A stretch of 64,000 nucleotides of DNA from Microbacterium sp. SORGH_AS_0888 (GTDB lineage: Bacteria; Actinomycetota; Actinomycetes; Actinomycetales; Microbacteriaceae), in the NCBI RefSeq assembly GCF_030818905.1, contig NZ_JAUTAZ010000001.1, forward strand, positions 248,001 to 312,000, given 5' to 3'. The number at the start of each line of letters is the position of its first letter. Positions within the stretch are counted from its first letter, which is position 1. The translations under genes and the position numbers were made by a program. The notes under the pieces are model-generated. The model had not been told where the DNA came from. It was given only the letters and a program-made list of their open reading frames with translations, and made no database searches. Of the stretch, positions 45,859-54,785 are shown piece by piece.

Positions 45859-45872
45859 GCGACGGTGCGCGA

Positions 45873-46943
45873 TCAGTACTTCATGACGATGCGGCCATCG
45901 ATCTTGCCGTGCTCCATGCGCTCGAAGATGTCGTTGATGTCGTCGATGCTCTCGACCGATACGGTCGGGTGGATCTCACCACGGGCGTAGAAGTCGAGCG
46001 CCTCGATCATGTCCTGGCGCGTGCCGACGATCGAGCCGCGGATCGTGATCGCCCGCAGCACGATGTCGAAGATGTTCGCGGGGAAGTCCCCCGGAGGCAG
46101 ACCGTTGAACACGATGGTCGCGCCGCGGCGGGCCATGCCGAGAGCCTGGCCGAACGCCTTCGGGTGCACGGCCGTGACCAGCACACCGTGCGCGCCGCCG
46201 GTCTGCTCCTGGATCGCGGCGGCCGGGTCCTGCCGGGACGCGTCCACCGTCACCTCTGCGCCGTGCTTGCGCGCGAGCTCGAGCTTGTCCGGCGCGATGT
46301 CGACCGCCGCGACGCGCATCCCCATGGCGCGGGCGTACTGCACCGCGATGTGACCGAGTCCACCGACGCCGGAGATGACGACCCATTCCCCGGGCCGCAC
46401 ACCCGTCATCTTCAACCCCTTGTAGACCGTGACACCGGCGCAGAGGACCGGCGCGACCTCGACCGGGTCGGCGCCCTCGGGGATGCGGGCGGCGAACTTC
46501 TCGTCGACGAGCATGTACTCGCCGAAGCTGCCGTCGACCGAGTAGCCGCCGTTCTGCTGCTCGGGACACAGCGTCTCCCAGCCCGTCCGGCAGAACTCGC
46601 ACACGCCGCAGGCGCTCCAGAGCCAGGCGTTGCCGACGCGGTCGCCGACCGAGAGGGTCGTCACGCCCTCGCCGAGGGCGATGACCTCGCCGTAGCCCTC
46701 GTGACCGGGGATGAGGTCCGCCTTCGGGGCGACGGGCCAGTCGCCCCGTGCGGCGTGCAGGTCGGTGTGGCACACGCCGCTCGTGATGACCTTCACGAGG
46801 GCCTGCCCCGGACCGGGCTGCGGGATCGGGACGTCGGTGACCACGAGCGGCTTGTCGTGGGCGACCACGACGGCCGCGCGCATCGTGCCCGAGGGCACCT
46901 CACCGCGAGCCTGCGAGGAACGTGTCTGCGTGTGTGTCGACAT
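45873..46943 (-). CDS. adhP: Zinc-dependent alcohol dehydrogenase AdhP
   Basis: Medium-chain dehydrogenase of 356 residues. Catalytic zinc ligands are C58 (GVCHTDLH) and H81-E82 (GHEGYGEV). The structural zinc has C112, C115, C118 and C126, and the NAD site is GVGGLGHIA. It oxidises short-chain alcohols or reduces aldehydes. Twenty residues precede the usual start (MRAAVVVAHDKP at 21), but the ATG at 46943 has AGGAG upstream and is kept. Divergent from a small Cys-rich peptide gene. Confidence 0.93.
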   Translation of the reverse strand: MSTHTQTRSSQARGEVPSGTMRAAVVVAHDKPLVVTDVPIPQPGPGQALVKVITSGVCHTDLHAARGDWPVAPKADLIPGHEGYGEVIALGEGVTTLSVGDRVGNAWLWSACGVCEFCRTGWETLCPEQQNGGYSVDGSFGEYMLVDEKFAARIPEGADPVEVAPVLCAGVTVYKGLKMTGVRPGEWVVISGVGGLGHIAVQYARAMGMRVAAVDIAPDKLELARKHGAEVTVDASRQDPAAAIQEQTGGAHGVLVTAVHPKAFGQALGMARRGATIVFNGLPPGDFPANIFDIVLRAITIRGSIVGTRQDMIEALDFYARGEIHPTVSVESIDDINDIFERMEHGKIDGRIVMKY

Positions 46944-47081
46944 CGACCATCACTCCTTAGGGATTCCGACGGACGTTCGCCGTCTCGTCGCCGACGCTAC
47001 GCCGCACGATGTTGCATCCGGTTGCCGCGGCGCCGTGACAATGCCGCGCCGCTCGCTCGCAGCGGACGTACGATGGACAGC

Positions 47082-47201
47082 ATGTCCGCTACACCCTCGG
47101 ATGTCGCTGCCCCCGCCGCGACGCCGCTGACGCTCCTCCCGATCGCCGACGACGGCGACGCCCCGCCCTCGTGCTGCGGCGGTTCCTGCAGCCTCGGCTG
47201 A
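47082..47201 (+). CDS. 39-residue peptide with C-terminal CCGGSC motif
   Basis: Short open frame of 39 codons. It starts at ATG 47082, seven bases after the -10-like TACGAT (47069-47074), which suggests a leaderless message. The peptide is Ala/Pro/Thr-rich and ends DDGDAPPSCCGGSCSLG, with three cysteines in the last eight residues. It ends six bases before the stop of the convergent DJ-1/PfpI gene. The CCGGSC end could bind a metal or serve as a modified peptide core. I do not recognise a named family, and coding status rests on the promoter geometry and the cysteine cluster. Confidence 0.5.
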   Translation: MSATPSDVAAPAATPLTLLPIADDGDAPPSCCGGSCSLG

Positions 47202-47206
47202 TCCGC

Positions 47207-47737
47207 TCAGCCCTTCGCGGCCACACCGTCGACGAGCGCCGCGTTGAAGGCGGGGAGATCGTCCGGCGTCCGACTGCTGATCAGGTCGCCGTCGACGACG
47301 ACCTCCTGGTCCACCCACGTCGCCCCGGCGTTGCGCAGGTCCGTCGCGAGGCTCGGGTAGCTCGTCAGCGTCCGGCCCGCGACGACATCCGCCTCGACGA
47401 GGGTCCACGCCGCATGGCAGATCGCCGCGACGGGCTTCCCCTCGTCGAAGAACGCGCGAGCGAACGCGACGGCGTCCTCGTCCATGCGCAGGTGATCGGC
47501 GTTCACCACCCCGCCCGGGAGCACGAGCGCATCGAAGTCCTCGGCTCGCGCATCGCGCGCGGACAGATCCACACGGTGCAGGTGCCCGTTCTTGCCCTCG
47601 ATGCGGTCGCCGCTCGGTGCGACCATGACGGGATCGCCGCCGGCGAGCGTGACCGCGTTCCACGGCGACGTCAGCTCCGAGTCCTCGTAGCCATCGGTTG
47701 CGAGGAAGGCGATCCGCTTGTCGGTGAGCTCTGTCAT
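47207..47737 (-). CDS. DJ-1/PfpI family protein (type 1 glutamine amidotransferase-like)
   Basis: Protein of 176 residues. The nucleophile elbow is C107-H108 in AAICHAAWTL, with an early glutamate (E18 in GYEDSELTSPWNAV) near the site as in PfpI/YhbO. Members are stress proteins with deglycase or chaperone activity reported and debated. The ATG at 47737 has TACCGT (minus strand, 47745-47750) seven bases upstream, so it is probably leaderless. Confidence 0.92.
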   Translation of the reverse strand: MTELTDKRIAFLATDGYEDSELTSPWNAVTLAGGDPVMVAPSGDRIEGKNGHLHRVDLSARDARAEDFDALVLPGGVVNADHLRMDEDAVAFARAFFDEGKPVAAICHAAWTLVEADVVAGRTLTSYPSLATDLRNAGATWVDQEVVVDGDLISSRTPDDLPAFNAALVDGVAAKG

Positions 47738-47787
47738 GCCGACCACGGTACGGCGCGCCCCGGCCGTCGTCGCGGGGGTTGACACGC

Positions 47788-49290
47788 TCAGTGGCCCGGC
47801 GGGACCTCGACGCCGTCGGCCGGCTTGCGGATGAGGAACGCGCCGACGATCGTCGGGATCGCCGCGATCGCGGCGAACAGGAACGCCGTGCGCGCGCCCT
47901 CCGCCCAGGACACCGGAGTCGCCGCGCCGGCGGCCTGCGCCGAGACGAAGCCCGCGTTCATGATCGTGATCATCACGGCGATGCCCGCGGCGCCCGCGAC
48001 CTGCTGAACCGTGGACACGACCGCGCTGCCGTGCGAGTACAGCGACACCGGGAGTGATCCGAGCGAGGCCGTGAACAGGGGCGTGAACGCCAGTGCCAGC
48101 CCGAGCGAGAGGAGGGTCTGGATGACGACGAGCTCCCACACGGGAGTGGTCTCGGTGAGCGAGGCGAACACCCACAGCAGCGCGACCGTCAGCAGCGCCG
48201 CCGGCACCAGCAGGACCCGCGTGCCCCAGCGGTCGTAGATCCGGCCGATGAAGGGGCCCGCGAGACCCATCGCCAGCGCGCCCGGCAGGACGACGAGGCC
48301 GGTGTCGAGCGCCGAGAGGCCGACGGCGTTCTGCAGGAACAACGGGAGGACCGTGATCGTGCCGAAGAACGCGAGCGACAGCACCGCGAACTGCGCCACC
48401 GACAGTGCGAAGGTGGGAATGCGGAAGACGCGGAGATCGAGCAGTGCGGAGCCGGTGCGCTGCAGCACCACCTGACGCCAGACGAAGAGCGCGAGGGCGG
48501 CGACGCCGACCGACAGCGACGCGATGAGCGTCGTGGTCGCGAGGGAGGCGGAGGATGCCGCGGCGTCGCCGCCGTGCGCGCCCGCGCCGATCTGGCTGAG
48601 CCCGAACACGATCCCGCCGAAGCCGAACGCCGACAGCACGATCGACAGCACGTCGATGCGGGCGTGGCTGCGCTCGCCCACGTCGTGGATCCACCGCGCG
48701 CCGACGGCGAGGGACACGAGCGCGATCGGCAGCACGATCGCGAAGATCCAGCGCCAGCCGAGCGTGTCGAGCACGAGCCCCGCCATGGTCGGACCGATCG
48801 CGGGGGCGAGCGCCATGACCACGCTCACCCTGCCCATCATGCGCCCCCGAGCGTGCGGTGGGACGATGGTCATGAGCGTGGTCATGAGCAGCGGCATCAT
48901 GATCGCGGTGCCGGAGGCCTGGATCACGCGCGCGACGACCAGCAGGGGGAAGCCGGGGGAGAGCAGCGCGACCAGGGTCCCCGCCGAGAACAGCGACATC
49001 GCCGCGATGAAGGATGCGCGCGTGCCGAACCGCTGCAGCAGGAACCCGGTGGTCGGGATGACCACCGCCATCGTGAGCATGAATGCGGTCGTCAGCCACT
49101 GCGCGTCGACCGCCGTGATGCCGAGATCGACGATGAGGTGCGGGATCGCGACGCCCATCGTCGTCTCGTTGAGGATCGCGACGAACGCGGCCGCCAGCAG
49201 CAGCCAGATCACGCGGTTGTCACCTCGTGCGACCGCATCCGTCGGCGGTGATGTCGGAAGCGATCCGGTCGTGGGGGCGGCGTGAGCCAT
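47788..49290 (-). CDS. MFS multidrug exporter (DHA2/EmrB type)
   Basis: Membrane transporter of 500 residues with about 14 helices. The first helix pair carries LNETTMGVAIPHL, motif A-like GFLLQRFGTRASF follows helix 2, and motif C-type APAIGPTMAGLVLDTLGWRWIF marks an antiporter. It likely exports drugs or metabolites by proton exchange. ATG at 49290 with GAGGAG upstream. No regulator gene is adjacent. Confidence 0.92.
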   Translation of the reverse strand: MAHAAPTTGSLPTSPPTDAVARGDNRVIWLLLAAAFVAILNETTMGVAIPHLIVDLGITAVDAQWLTTAFMLTMAVVIPTTGFLLQRFGTRASFIAAMSLFSAGTLVALLSPGFPLLVVARVIQASGTAIMMPLLMTTLMTIVPPHARGRMMGRVSVVMALAPAIGPTMAGLVLDTLGWRWIFAIVLPIALVSLAVGARWIHDVGERSHARIDVLSIVLSAFGFGGIVFGLSQIGAGAHGGDAAASSASLATTTLIASLSVGVAALALFVWRQVVLQRTGSALLDLRVFRIPTFALSVAQFAVLSLAFFGTITVLPLFLQNAVGLSALDTGLVVLPGALAMGLAGPFIGRIYDRWGTRVLLVPAALLTVALLWVFASLTETTPVWELVVIQTLLSLGLALAFTPLFTASLGSLPVSLYSHGSAVVSTVQQVAGAAGIAVMITIMNAGFVSAQAAGAATPVSWAEGARTAFLFAAIAAIPTIVGAFLIRKPADGVEVPPGH

Positions 49291-49459
49291 CGTCGTCTCC
49301 TCGATGAAGGGGGAAGGCGCCGAAACCGGCGAACGGGGGTGTCAACGACCGCGGCCGGCCGCGCATTCCCCGTCCGAGTGGGCAATCGGTGCGATCATGC
49401 GAGGGTGACCGCCTCCTCGCGACGCTCGCCCGTCCTGCTGCGCACGCTGATCGCGCGTC

Positions 49460-50032
49460 GTGGCCGGCGCCGTCGCGACGCCGCCGCTCGGAATCGCCGC
49501 CGGACTGCTCGCGGGCTGGGGCGTGTTCGCGATCGTCCAGGTCGTGTGGATCCTGCGGGTCGTGTGGCCCATGGACGCGGCCCAGACCCAGGAGCATGCA
49601 CGCGCGGAGGATCCGGGACGGCCGATCGCCCGGTTCGTCGCGGTGATGGGGTCGGTCGCGAGCCTCGCCGCCGTCGGCGTGGTGCTGCTCCAGAGCTCCG
49701 GCACGGTGCGCACCGAGTCCTTCGTGCTGGCGGCCGTGGCCCTGCTGAGCGTGGCCGGGTCGTGGGCGCTCATCCAGGTGGACTACATGCTGCGGCTCGC
49801 CGCCGTCTACTACGCGGATCCGATCGGCGGGATCGACTTCAATCAGCCGGAGCCCCCCATGTACACGGACTTCGCCTATGTCTCGTTCGGGCTCGGCGTC
49901 GCGTATCAGGTGTCGGACACGAACATCACGTCCAATGCGATCCGCCGCCTCGTCATTGGTCAGACGCTGCTGGCGTACCTGTTCGGCGCGGTGATCCTCG
50001 CCACGGTCATCAACCTCGTCGCGGGCCTGTGA
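49460..50032 (+). CDS. DUF1345 membrane protein, N-terminus uncertain
   Basis: Protein of 190 residues with four to five membrane helices and DUF1345 motifs (VWPMDAAQTQEHARAEDPGRP, YYADPIGGIDFNQPEPPMYTDFAYVSFGLGVAYQVSDTNI). Function unknown. The GTG at 49460 lacks a ribosome site. In another frame just upstream, GTG 49405 encodes VTASSRRSPVLLRTLIAR, a plausible start of such a protein, so a one-base frameshift near 49455-49460 may hide the true N-terminus. Confidence 0.8.
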   Translation: MAGAVATPPLGIAAGLLAGWGVFAIVQVVWILRVVWPMDAAQTQEHARAEDPGRPIARFVAVMGSVASLAAVGVVLLQSSGTVRTESFVLAAVALLSVAGSWALIQVDYMLRLAAVYYADPIGGIDFNQPEPPMYTDFAYVSFGLGVAYQVSDTNITSNAIRRLVIGQTLLAYLFGAVILATVINLVAGL

Positions 50033-50056
50033 TCCGGCGGGCGCGGCGCCCGCGCC

Positions 50057-50239
50057 TCACTTCTCGGGGTGGTCCCAGTCCTCGGAGCCGATCGCGTCGG
50101 TGGGAACCGGGTCGCTCAAGTGCTCGAGAACGACCTCGTCGGGCGTGACGAGGCTCTCCACGCCTTTCTCGGCGATCTCCTTCTTGAGCTCGTCCAGCGC
50201 GTCGTTGCGGATCCGGTCGGGGGTTGCGTCATTGGTCAC
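50057..50239 (-). CDS. Small acidic conserved protein
   Basis: Protein of 60 residues, helical and strongly acidic (ALDELKKEIAEKGVESLVTPDEVVLEHL, ending in DAIGSEDWDHPEK). No known family recognised. The GTG at 50239 has TATCGT (minus strand, 50246-50251) six bases upstream, the leaderless pattern seen at other genes here, which supports it as real. Confidence 0.65.
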   Translation of the reverse strand: MTNDATPDRIRNDALDELKKEIAEKGVESLVTPDEVVLEHLSDPVPTDAIGSEDWDHPEK

Positions 50240-50256
50240 CCCACCACGATATCGGC

Positions 50257-51207
50257 TCACCACAGCCGGGCCGCCGACACGAGCGGCGAGGACAGATCCG
50301 CGGGGTCGGCCTGCGGGTGCTCGGCGAGCATCCGGGCGAAGGTCCCGAGCATCCTGCGGTACTCGTCCTCGGGGTGGCCCGCGGCGATCCGTGCGAGCCG
50401 CGGCACATCCATGCGCAAGAGGAGACGCACACGGGCCCCAGCGGCCAGCGGGTGGTCGGCGGCATCGAGGATGGCGAGTCCCTCGCGCATGGCGTCGAGG
50501 CAGTCGCGGAGGACGTCGAGCCGGTCCTCCTGCTGCGTGATGGAGGTCCCCTCCGCACGCACCCGCCAGTGCACGACGACATCGGGGACGACGTCGAACC
50601 GCCGCGCACGGCAGTACATGAGCTGCGCGAGCACCTGGTCCTCGTACAGCCGACCCTCCGGGAAGCGCAGCCGTGCACGCCGCCAGAAGTCCGTCCGCAC
50701 GAGCTTCGACCACGCGACCACGTTGCCCGACGCCTCCGGGTGCTCGTCGATCGTGACGGACAGCCGTGCCGGGTCGGTCGCGGCCTGCACCCACGGCTGC
50801 ACCGGGCCGGGTGAGTACGCGCCCGCGTCGTCGGCCGCGAGGCGGACATAGGCGCCGGCGACGAAGTCGCTCCCGGACGCGTCCAGTGTCGCCGTGAGCC
50901 GCGTCAGGGCATCGGGGAGGAGCACGTCGTCCGCGTCGAGGAATCCCAGGAAGGGCGTGTCGACGAGCGAGACCCCGGTGTTGCGCGCCGATCCCAGCCC
51001 CCGTCGTGCCGGATGGCGGACGACGCGGAACCGGGGATCCGCCGCCGCGGCGGCGGCGAACAGCTCCGACGTGCCGTCCGAGGAGCCGTCGTCGACCAGC
51101 ACCGCCGTCCATGCCGGGAAGGTCTGGGCACGCAGCGAGGCGAGGGCGTCGGGCGCGTAGGGCGCGACGTCGTGGCCGGGGACCACGATCGTGACGACGG
51201 GGTTCAC
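50257..51207 (-). CDS. Family 2 glycosyltransferase
   Basis: GT-A fold transferase of 316 residues. The nucleotide-binding parts are TIVVPGHDVAPYAPDALASLRAQ and VDDGSSDGT (38-46), and the metal site is FLDADDVL (89-96). The C-terminal half holds EDQVLAQLMYCRA. It probably transfers a sugar in cell-envelope glycan assembly; donor and acceptor unknown. The GTG at 51207 has TACAAT (minus strand, 51215-51220) seven bases upstream. It also overlaps the end of the desulfurase gene by four bases. Confidence 0.9.
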   Translation of the reverse strand: MNPVVTIVVPGHDVAPYAPDALASLRAQTFPAWTAVLVDDGSSDGTSELFAAAAAADPRFRVVRHPARRGLGSARNTGVSLVDTPFLGFLDADDVLLPDALTRLTATLDASGSDFVAGAYVRLAADDAGAYSPGPVQPWVQAATDPARLSVTIDEHPEASGNVVAWSKLVRTDFWRRARLRFPEGRLYEDQVLAQLMYCRARRFDVVPDVVVHWRVRAEGTSITQQEDRLDVLRDCLDAMREGLAILDAADHPLAAGARVRLLLRMDVPRLARIAAGHPEDEYRRMLGTFARMLAEHPQADPADLSSPLVSAARLW

Positions 51208-52346
51208 CCGCCCGATTGTACGGCGGCCACCGCGGCGGCGACCAGGTCCGCCAGCGCACGCGGGTCCACCGGCTCATGGCCGAGCGTCACCCGCACGGCC
51301 GTCTGAGCCGTCTCCGGGGGGACCCCCATCGCGAGCAGGACGTGCGACGGCTCGTCGCTGCCGGCCGCGCACGCCGAGCCGCTCGAGGTCGTCACGCCCC
51401 GGCGCTCGAGCTCGAGCAGGACGGCCTCGCCGCTCGTGTCCGCGAACGTGAAGCTCGCCGTCGCGGGAAGCCGGTGCCGGGGGTCGCCCGTCAGGCGTGC
51501 CGTCGGCACGCGCCGCAGGACCTCGCCGATGAACTCGTCCCGCAACGCGGCGGCGCGTGCGGCGCCGGCGGCCCGCTCCGTCTCCGCGAGCTCCAGCGCG
51601 ACGGCGAGCGCGACCGCGCCGGCCACGTTCTCGGTCCCGCTGCGCCGGCCGCGCTCCTGCCCGCCGCCGTGCAGCAGCGGCTCCAGCGGGATGCGGCCGC
51701 GCACCGCGAGGACGCCCGTTCCCTTGGGCGCGCCCACCTTGTGGCCCGCGAGCGAGATCGCGTCGGCCCCCGTGCCCGACAGCGGCAGCCATCCCGCCGC
51801 CTGCACGGCATCCAGGTGGAGCGGCACGCTCGCGGCCGTCGCGACCGCGGCGAGCCCCGCGACATCCTGCACGGTGCCGACCTCGTTGTTCGCGTAGCCG
51901 ATCGTCGTGACGGCCGTGTCGTCGCGGAGCACGGCCTGAAGGTCGGCGGGGTCGACGCGCCCCACCGCGTCGACCGGCAGCAGATCGACGGCGAACCCGT
52001 GCACGCGCCGGAGGTAGTCGACGCTCGCGAGCACGGACTCGTGCTCGATGGGCGTCGTGACCACGTGTCGGGCGCCGCGATCGAGCGCCGCGGCGATCGC
52101 GATGCCCTTGATCGCCAGGTTGTTGGCCTCGGTGCCGCCGGCCGTGAAGACGACATCGCCCGCGCGCATCCCGAGCACGGCTGCCACGCGAGCCCGCGCG
52201 TCCGCCAGCGCCCGTGCCGCCTGCTCGCCCACCTCGTGGTGGCTGGACGGATTGCCGAACGCGTGCGTCAGGAACGGGATCATCGCCTCGAGAGCCTCGC
52301 GGCGCACGGGCGTGGTCGCCGCGTTGTCGAGGTAGATCGTCGTCAC
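51204..52346 (-). CDS. Cysteine desulfurase (NifS-like) of the NAD operon
   Basis: PLP enzyme of 380 residues. The cofactor lysine is K203 in LAGHKVGAPKG, the active cysteine is C326 in SSGSACAAGSDEPSHVL, and the N-terminus is TTIYLDNAATTPV. It mobilises sulfur from cysteine for Fe-S clusters. Its place as the last gene of nrtR-nadA-nadB-nadC strongly suggests that it serves the 4Fe-4S cluster of quinolinate synthase, as NifS does beside nad genes in Bacillus subtilis. GTG at 52346, four bases after nadC. Confidence 0.93.
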   Translation of the reverse strand: MTTIYLDNAATTPVRREALEAMIPFLTHAFGNPSSHHEVGEQAARALADARARVAAVLGMRAGDVVFTAGGTEANNLAIKGIAIAAALDRGARHVVTTPIEHESVLASVDYLRRVHGFAVDLLPVDAVGRVDPADLQAVLRDDTAVTTIGYANNEVGTVQDVAGLAAVATAASVPLHLDAVQAAGWLPLSGTGADAISLAGHKVGAPKGTGVLAVRGRIPLEPLLHGGGQERGRRSGTENVAGAVALAVALELAETERAAGAARAAALRDEFIGEVLRRVPTARLTGDPRHRLPATASFTFADTSGEAVLLELERRGVTTSSGSACAAGSDEPSHVLLAMGVPPETAQTAVRVTLGHEPVDPRALADLVAAAVAAVQSGG

Positions 52347-52350
52347 GTCG

Positions 52351-53217
52351 TCACACCGGGTCGGGGAGCCCGACGGCCATGTCCAGTCCGAGGTCGAGAG
52401 CGCGCGCGCCGTGCGTGAGGGCGCCGACGGAGATGACGTCGACACCCGTCTCGGCGATCCGGCGAACGGTCTCCAGGGTGACCCCGCCGGACGCGTCGAC
52501 GATCGCACGGCCGGCGACCTGCTCGACGCCGCGCGCGAGATCGTCGATCGAGAAGTTGTCGAGCATGATCGTGCCGATCCCGGCTGCCAGCACCGGCTCG
52601 ATCTGGTCCAGCCGATCGACCTCGACCTCCACGTGCGTCGTGTGGGGGAGCCGCGCGATCGCGGTCTGCAGGGCCTGCGTGACCGACAGGCCCGAGGCCG
52701 TCAGCACCGCGAGGTGGTTGTCCTTGGCCATGACGGCATCGGACAGCGAGAAACGGTGGTTGTGTCCGCCACCGGCCACGACCGCGTGACGTTCGAACGC
52801 GCGCAGGCCCGGCGTGGTCTTCCGGGTGTCGGCGATGCGTGCGCCGGTATGGGCCACCTCGGCCACGAACCGCGAGGTGAGGGTCGCCGTGCCGCTCATG
52901 CGCTGGACGAAGTTCAGCGCCACCCGCTCGGCTGAGAGCACCCCCCGGGCCGGTCCCTCGACCGTCGCCAGGACGTCGCCGGTGTCGAAGCGATCGCCGT
53001 CGCCCGCACGGAGCTCGACACGCACGGCGGGATCGGTCAGCCGGAAGGCCGCCTCGAACACCTCGGCACCGGCGAGCACTCCGGGCTCGCGCGCGACGAG
53101 CTCGGCGCGGGCGACGGCGTGCGCGGGGATGAGCGACTCGCTCGTGAGGTCGCCCCAGGGGGCGTCCTCCGCGAGGGCGGCTGCGACGGTGCGATCGATC
53201 ACGGCCCGGGTCAGCAT
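52351..53217 (-). CDS. nadC: Nicotinate-nucleotide pyrophosphorylase (quinolinate phosphoribosyltransferase)
   Basis: Enzyme of 288 residues that joins quinolinate to PRPP, giving nicotinate mononucleotide and CO2. Motifs include EDAPWGDLTSE, NFVQRMSGTATLT, DTRKTTPGLRAFE, GGGHNHRF and the barrel end EVDRLDQ, IMLDNF, DASGG. The ATG at 53217 overlaps nadB by seven bases. Confidence 0.95.
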   Translation of the reverse strand: MLTRAVIDRTVAAALAEDAPWGDLTSESLIPAHAVARAELVAREPGVLAGAEVFEAAFRLTDPAVRVELRAGDGDRFDTGDVLATVEGPARGVLSAERVALNFVQRMSGTATLTSRFVAEVAHTGARIADTRKTTPGLRAFERHAVVAGGGHNHRFSLSDAVMAKDNHLAVLTASGLSVTQALQTAIARLPHTTHVEVEVDRLDQIEPVLAAGIGTIMLDNFSIDDLARGVEQVAGRAIVDASGGVTLETVRRIAETGVDVISVGALTHGARALDLGLDMAVGLPDPV

Positions 53218-54785
53218 GCGACCACCGCCGCGGTCGGCTCCGCCGGCGCGCTTCCTCCCGTGCCCGGGTCGTCGGCGCGGAAGTGCGCGCCGACCGAGCC
53301 GGTCCGGCGCTCCGCGGCCGCCACGACCTCTCGGGCCACCCGAAGCAGGTTCTCGTCCTCGAAGTCGGCGATCGTGCGCGGCTCGCGGTGCTCCGCCGAC
53401 CAGCGCGTGAGGGTGTCGGCGGCCCGACGCAGACCCGTCGCATCCCGTTCCAGCCCCACGAACTCCCACATGAGCTGCTGCAGCGCGCTGCGGGAGAACG
53501 CCGTCGCATGCCGCGCCGGCACCGGCCGGACGGTGTCGCTCGGCGCGGTCGGCATCGCGACCGCGACCGGCCAGGCGCTGCGTGCGGCGTCGGCGGCCAG
53601 GACGTCACCGGTCCGCGCGCCGAAGACCGCGCCCTCCAGAAGCGAGTTCGACGCGAGGCGGTTCGCGCCGTGCACGCCGGTTCGCGCCGTCTCGCCGACG
53701 GCGTAGAGGCCCGGGACCGTGGTCCGGCCGTGCAGGTCCGTCGTGACGCCGCCCATCAGGTAGTGCGCGGCGGGCGTGACGGGGATGGGGGCGTCCGCCC
53801 AGTCGAGACCCCGCTCGCGCACCGCCGCGTCGATCGTCGGGAAGCGCTCGGCGAGGAACCCGGAGGTGTCGGCGCCGCCCAACGCCGTCGCGTCCAGCAG
53901 CGCGGGGCGGCCGCCCTGACGTGCGATCGTCCGGGAGATCGCACGAGCCACGACATCGCGAGGCGCGAGCTCGCCGTCGGGGTGGGCGTCGAACGCGAAA
54001 CGGCGTCCGCTGTCATCGACGAGCACGGCGCCCTCGCCCCGAACGGCCTCGGACACGAGGAACGGCTCGCCCGCGGCGAGCACGGTCGGGTGGAACTGCA
54101 CGAACTCGAGATCCGCGACCGCCGCTCCCGCCCGGAGCGCCGCGGCGATGCCGTCGGCGGTCGCGACCACGGGGTTGGTCGTGTGGGCGTACAGCTGCCC
54201 GGCCCCGCCGGTGGCGAGAACGACCGCGTCTGTGCGCAGCCGCATCCGCCGGCCGTCCACCAGGAGCTCGACCCCGCGCGCACGGCCGTCGGCGACGACG
54301 ACGTCGAGCAGGAAGGCATGCTCGATGACCCGGACGGCACTCGCACGGACCGCCGCGACGAGCGCCTGCTCGATCGCGGCGCCCGTCGCATCGCCGCCCG
54401 CGTGCAGGACGCGCGGGAACGAGTGCGCGGCCTCGAGCCCGCGACGGAACGCGCCCTCGGGCGTGCGGTCGAACGCGACACCGAGCGCGACGAGCTCGCG
54501 GATGCGGTCCGGTCCCTCGTCGACGAGCACGTGCACCGCCTCGGGGTCCGCGAGCCCCGCCGACGCCGCCAGCGTGTCGGCGAGATGGGCCTCGGCGCTG
54601 TCCTCGGCGAACATCACGGCGGCGATGCCGCCCTGCGCGTAGCGGGTGTTCGCACTCTCCAGCACATCCTTCGTGACAAGCGTCACCGCGGCGCCGGCGG
54701 CCGCGGCGTGGAGCGCCGTGACGAGGCCCGCGATGCCGCTGCCGACGACGACGGCCGTGACCGGGGTGCGGTCCGCGGCGCTCAC
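53211..54785 (-). CDS. nadB: L-aspartate oxidase
   Basis: FAD enzyme of 524 residues that oxidises L-aspartate to iminoaspartate for NadA. The dinucleotide motif is VVVGSGIAGLVTALHA, with the family features RYAQGGIAAV, EFVQFHPTVL, THYLMGG-type PAAHYLMGGVTTDLHG and GVHGANRLASNSLLEG. The GTG at 54785 overlaps nadA by four bases. The C-terminal tail (ADDPGTGGSAPAEP) is low in complexity. Confidence 0.95.
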   Translation of the reverse strand: MSAADRTPVTAVVVGSGIAGLVTALHAAAAGAAVTLVTKDVLESANTRYAQGGIAAVMFAEDSAEAHLADTLAASAGLADPEAVHVLVDEGPDRIRELVALGVAFDRTPEGAFRRGLEAAHSFPRVLHAGGDATGAAIEQALVAAVRASAVRVIEHAFLLDVVVADGRARGVELLVDGRRMRLRTDAVVLATGGAGQLYAHTTNPVVATADGIAAALRAGAAVADLEFVQFHPTVLAAGEPFLVSEAVRGEGAVLVDDSGRRFAFDAHPDGELAPRDVVARAISRTIARQGGRPALLDATALGGADTSGFLAERFPTIDAAVRERGLDWADAPIPVTPAAHYLMGGVTTDLHGRTTVPGLYAVGETARTGVHGANRLASNSLLEGAVFGARTGDVLAADAARSAWPVAVAMPTAPSDTVRPVPARHATAFSRSALQQLMWEFVGLERDATGLRRAADTLTRWSAEHREPRTIADFEDENLLRVAREVVAAAERRTGSVGAHFRADDPGTGGSAPAEPTAAVVAC

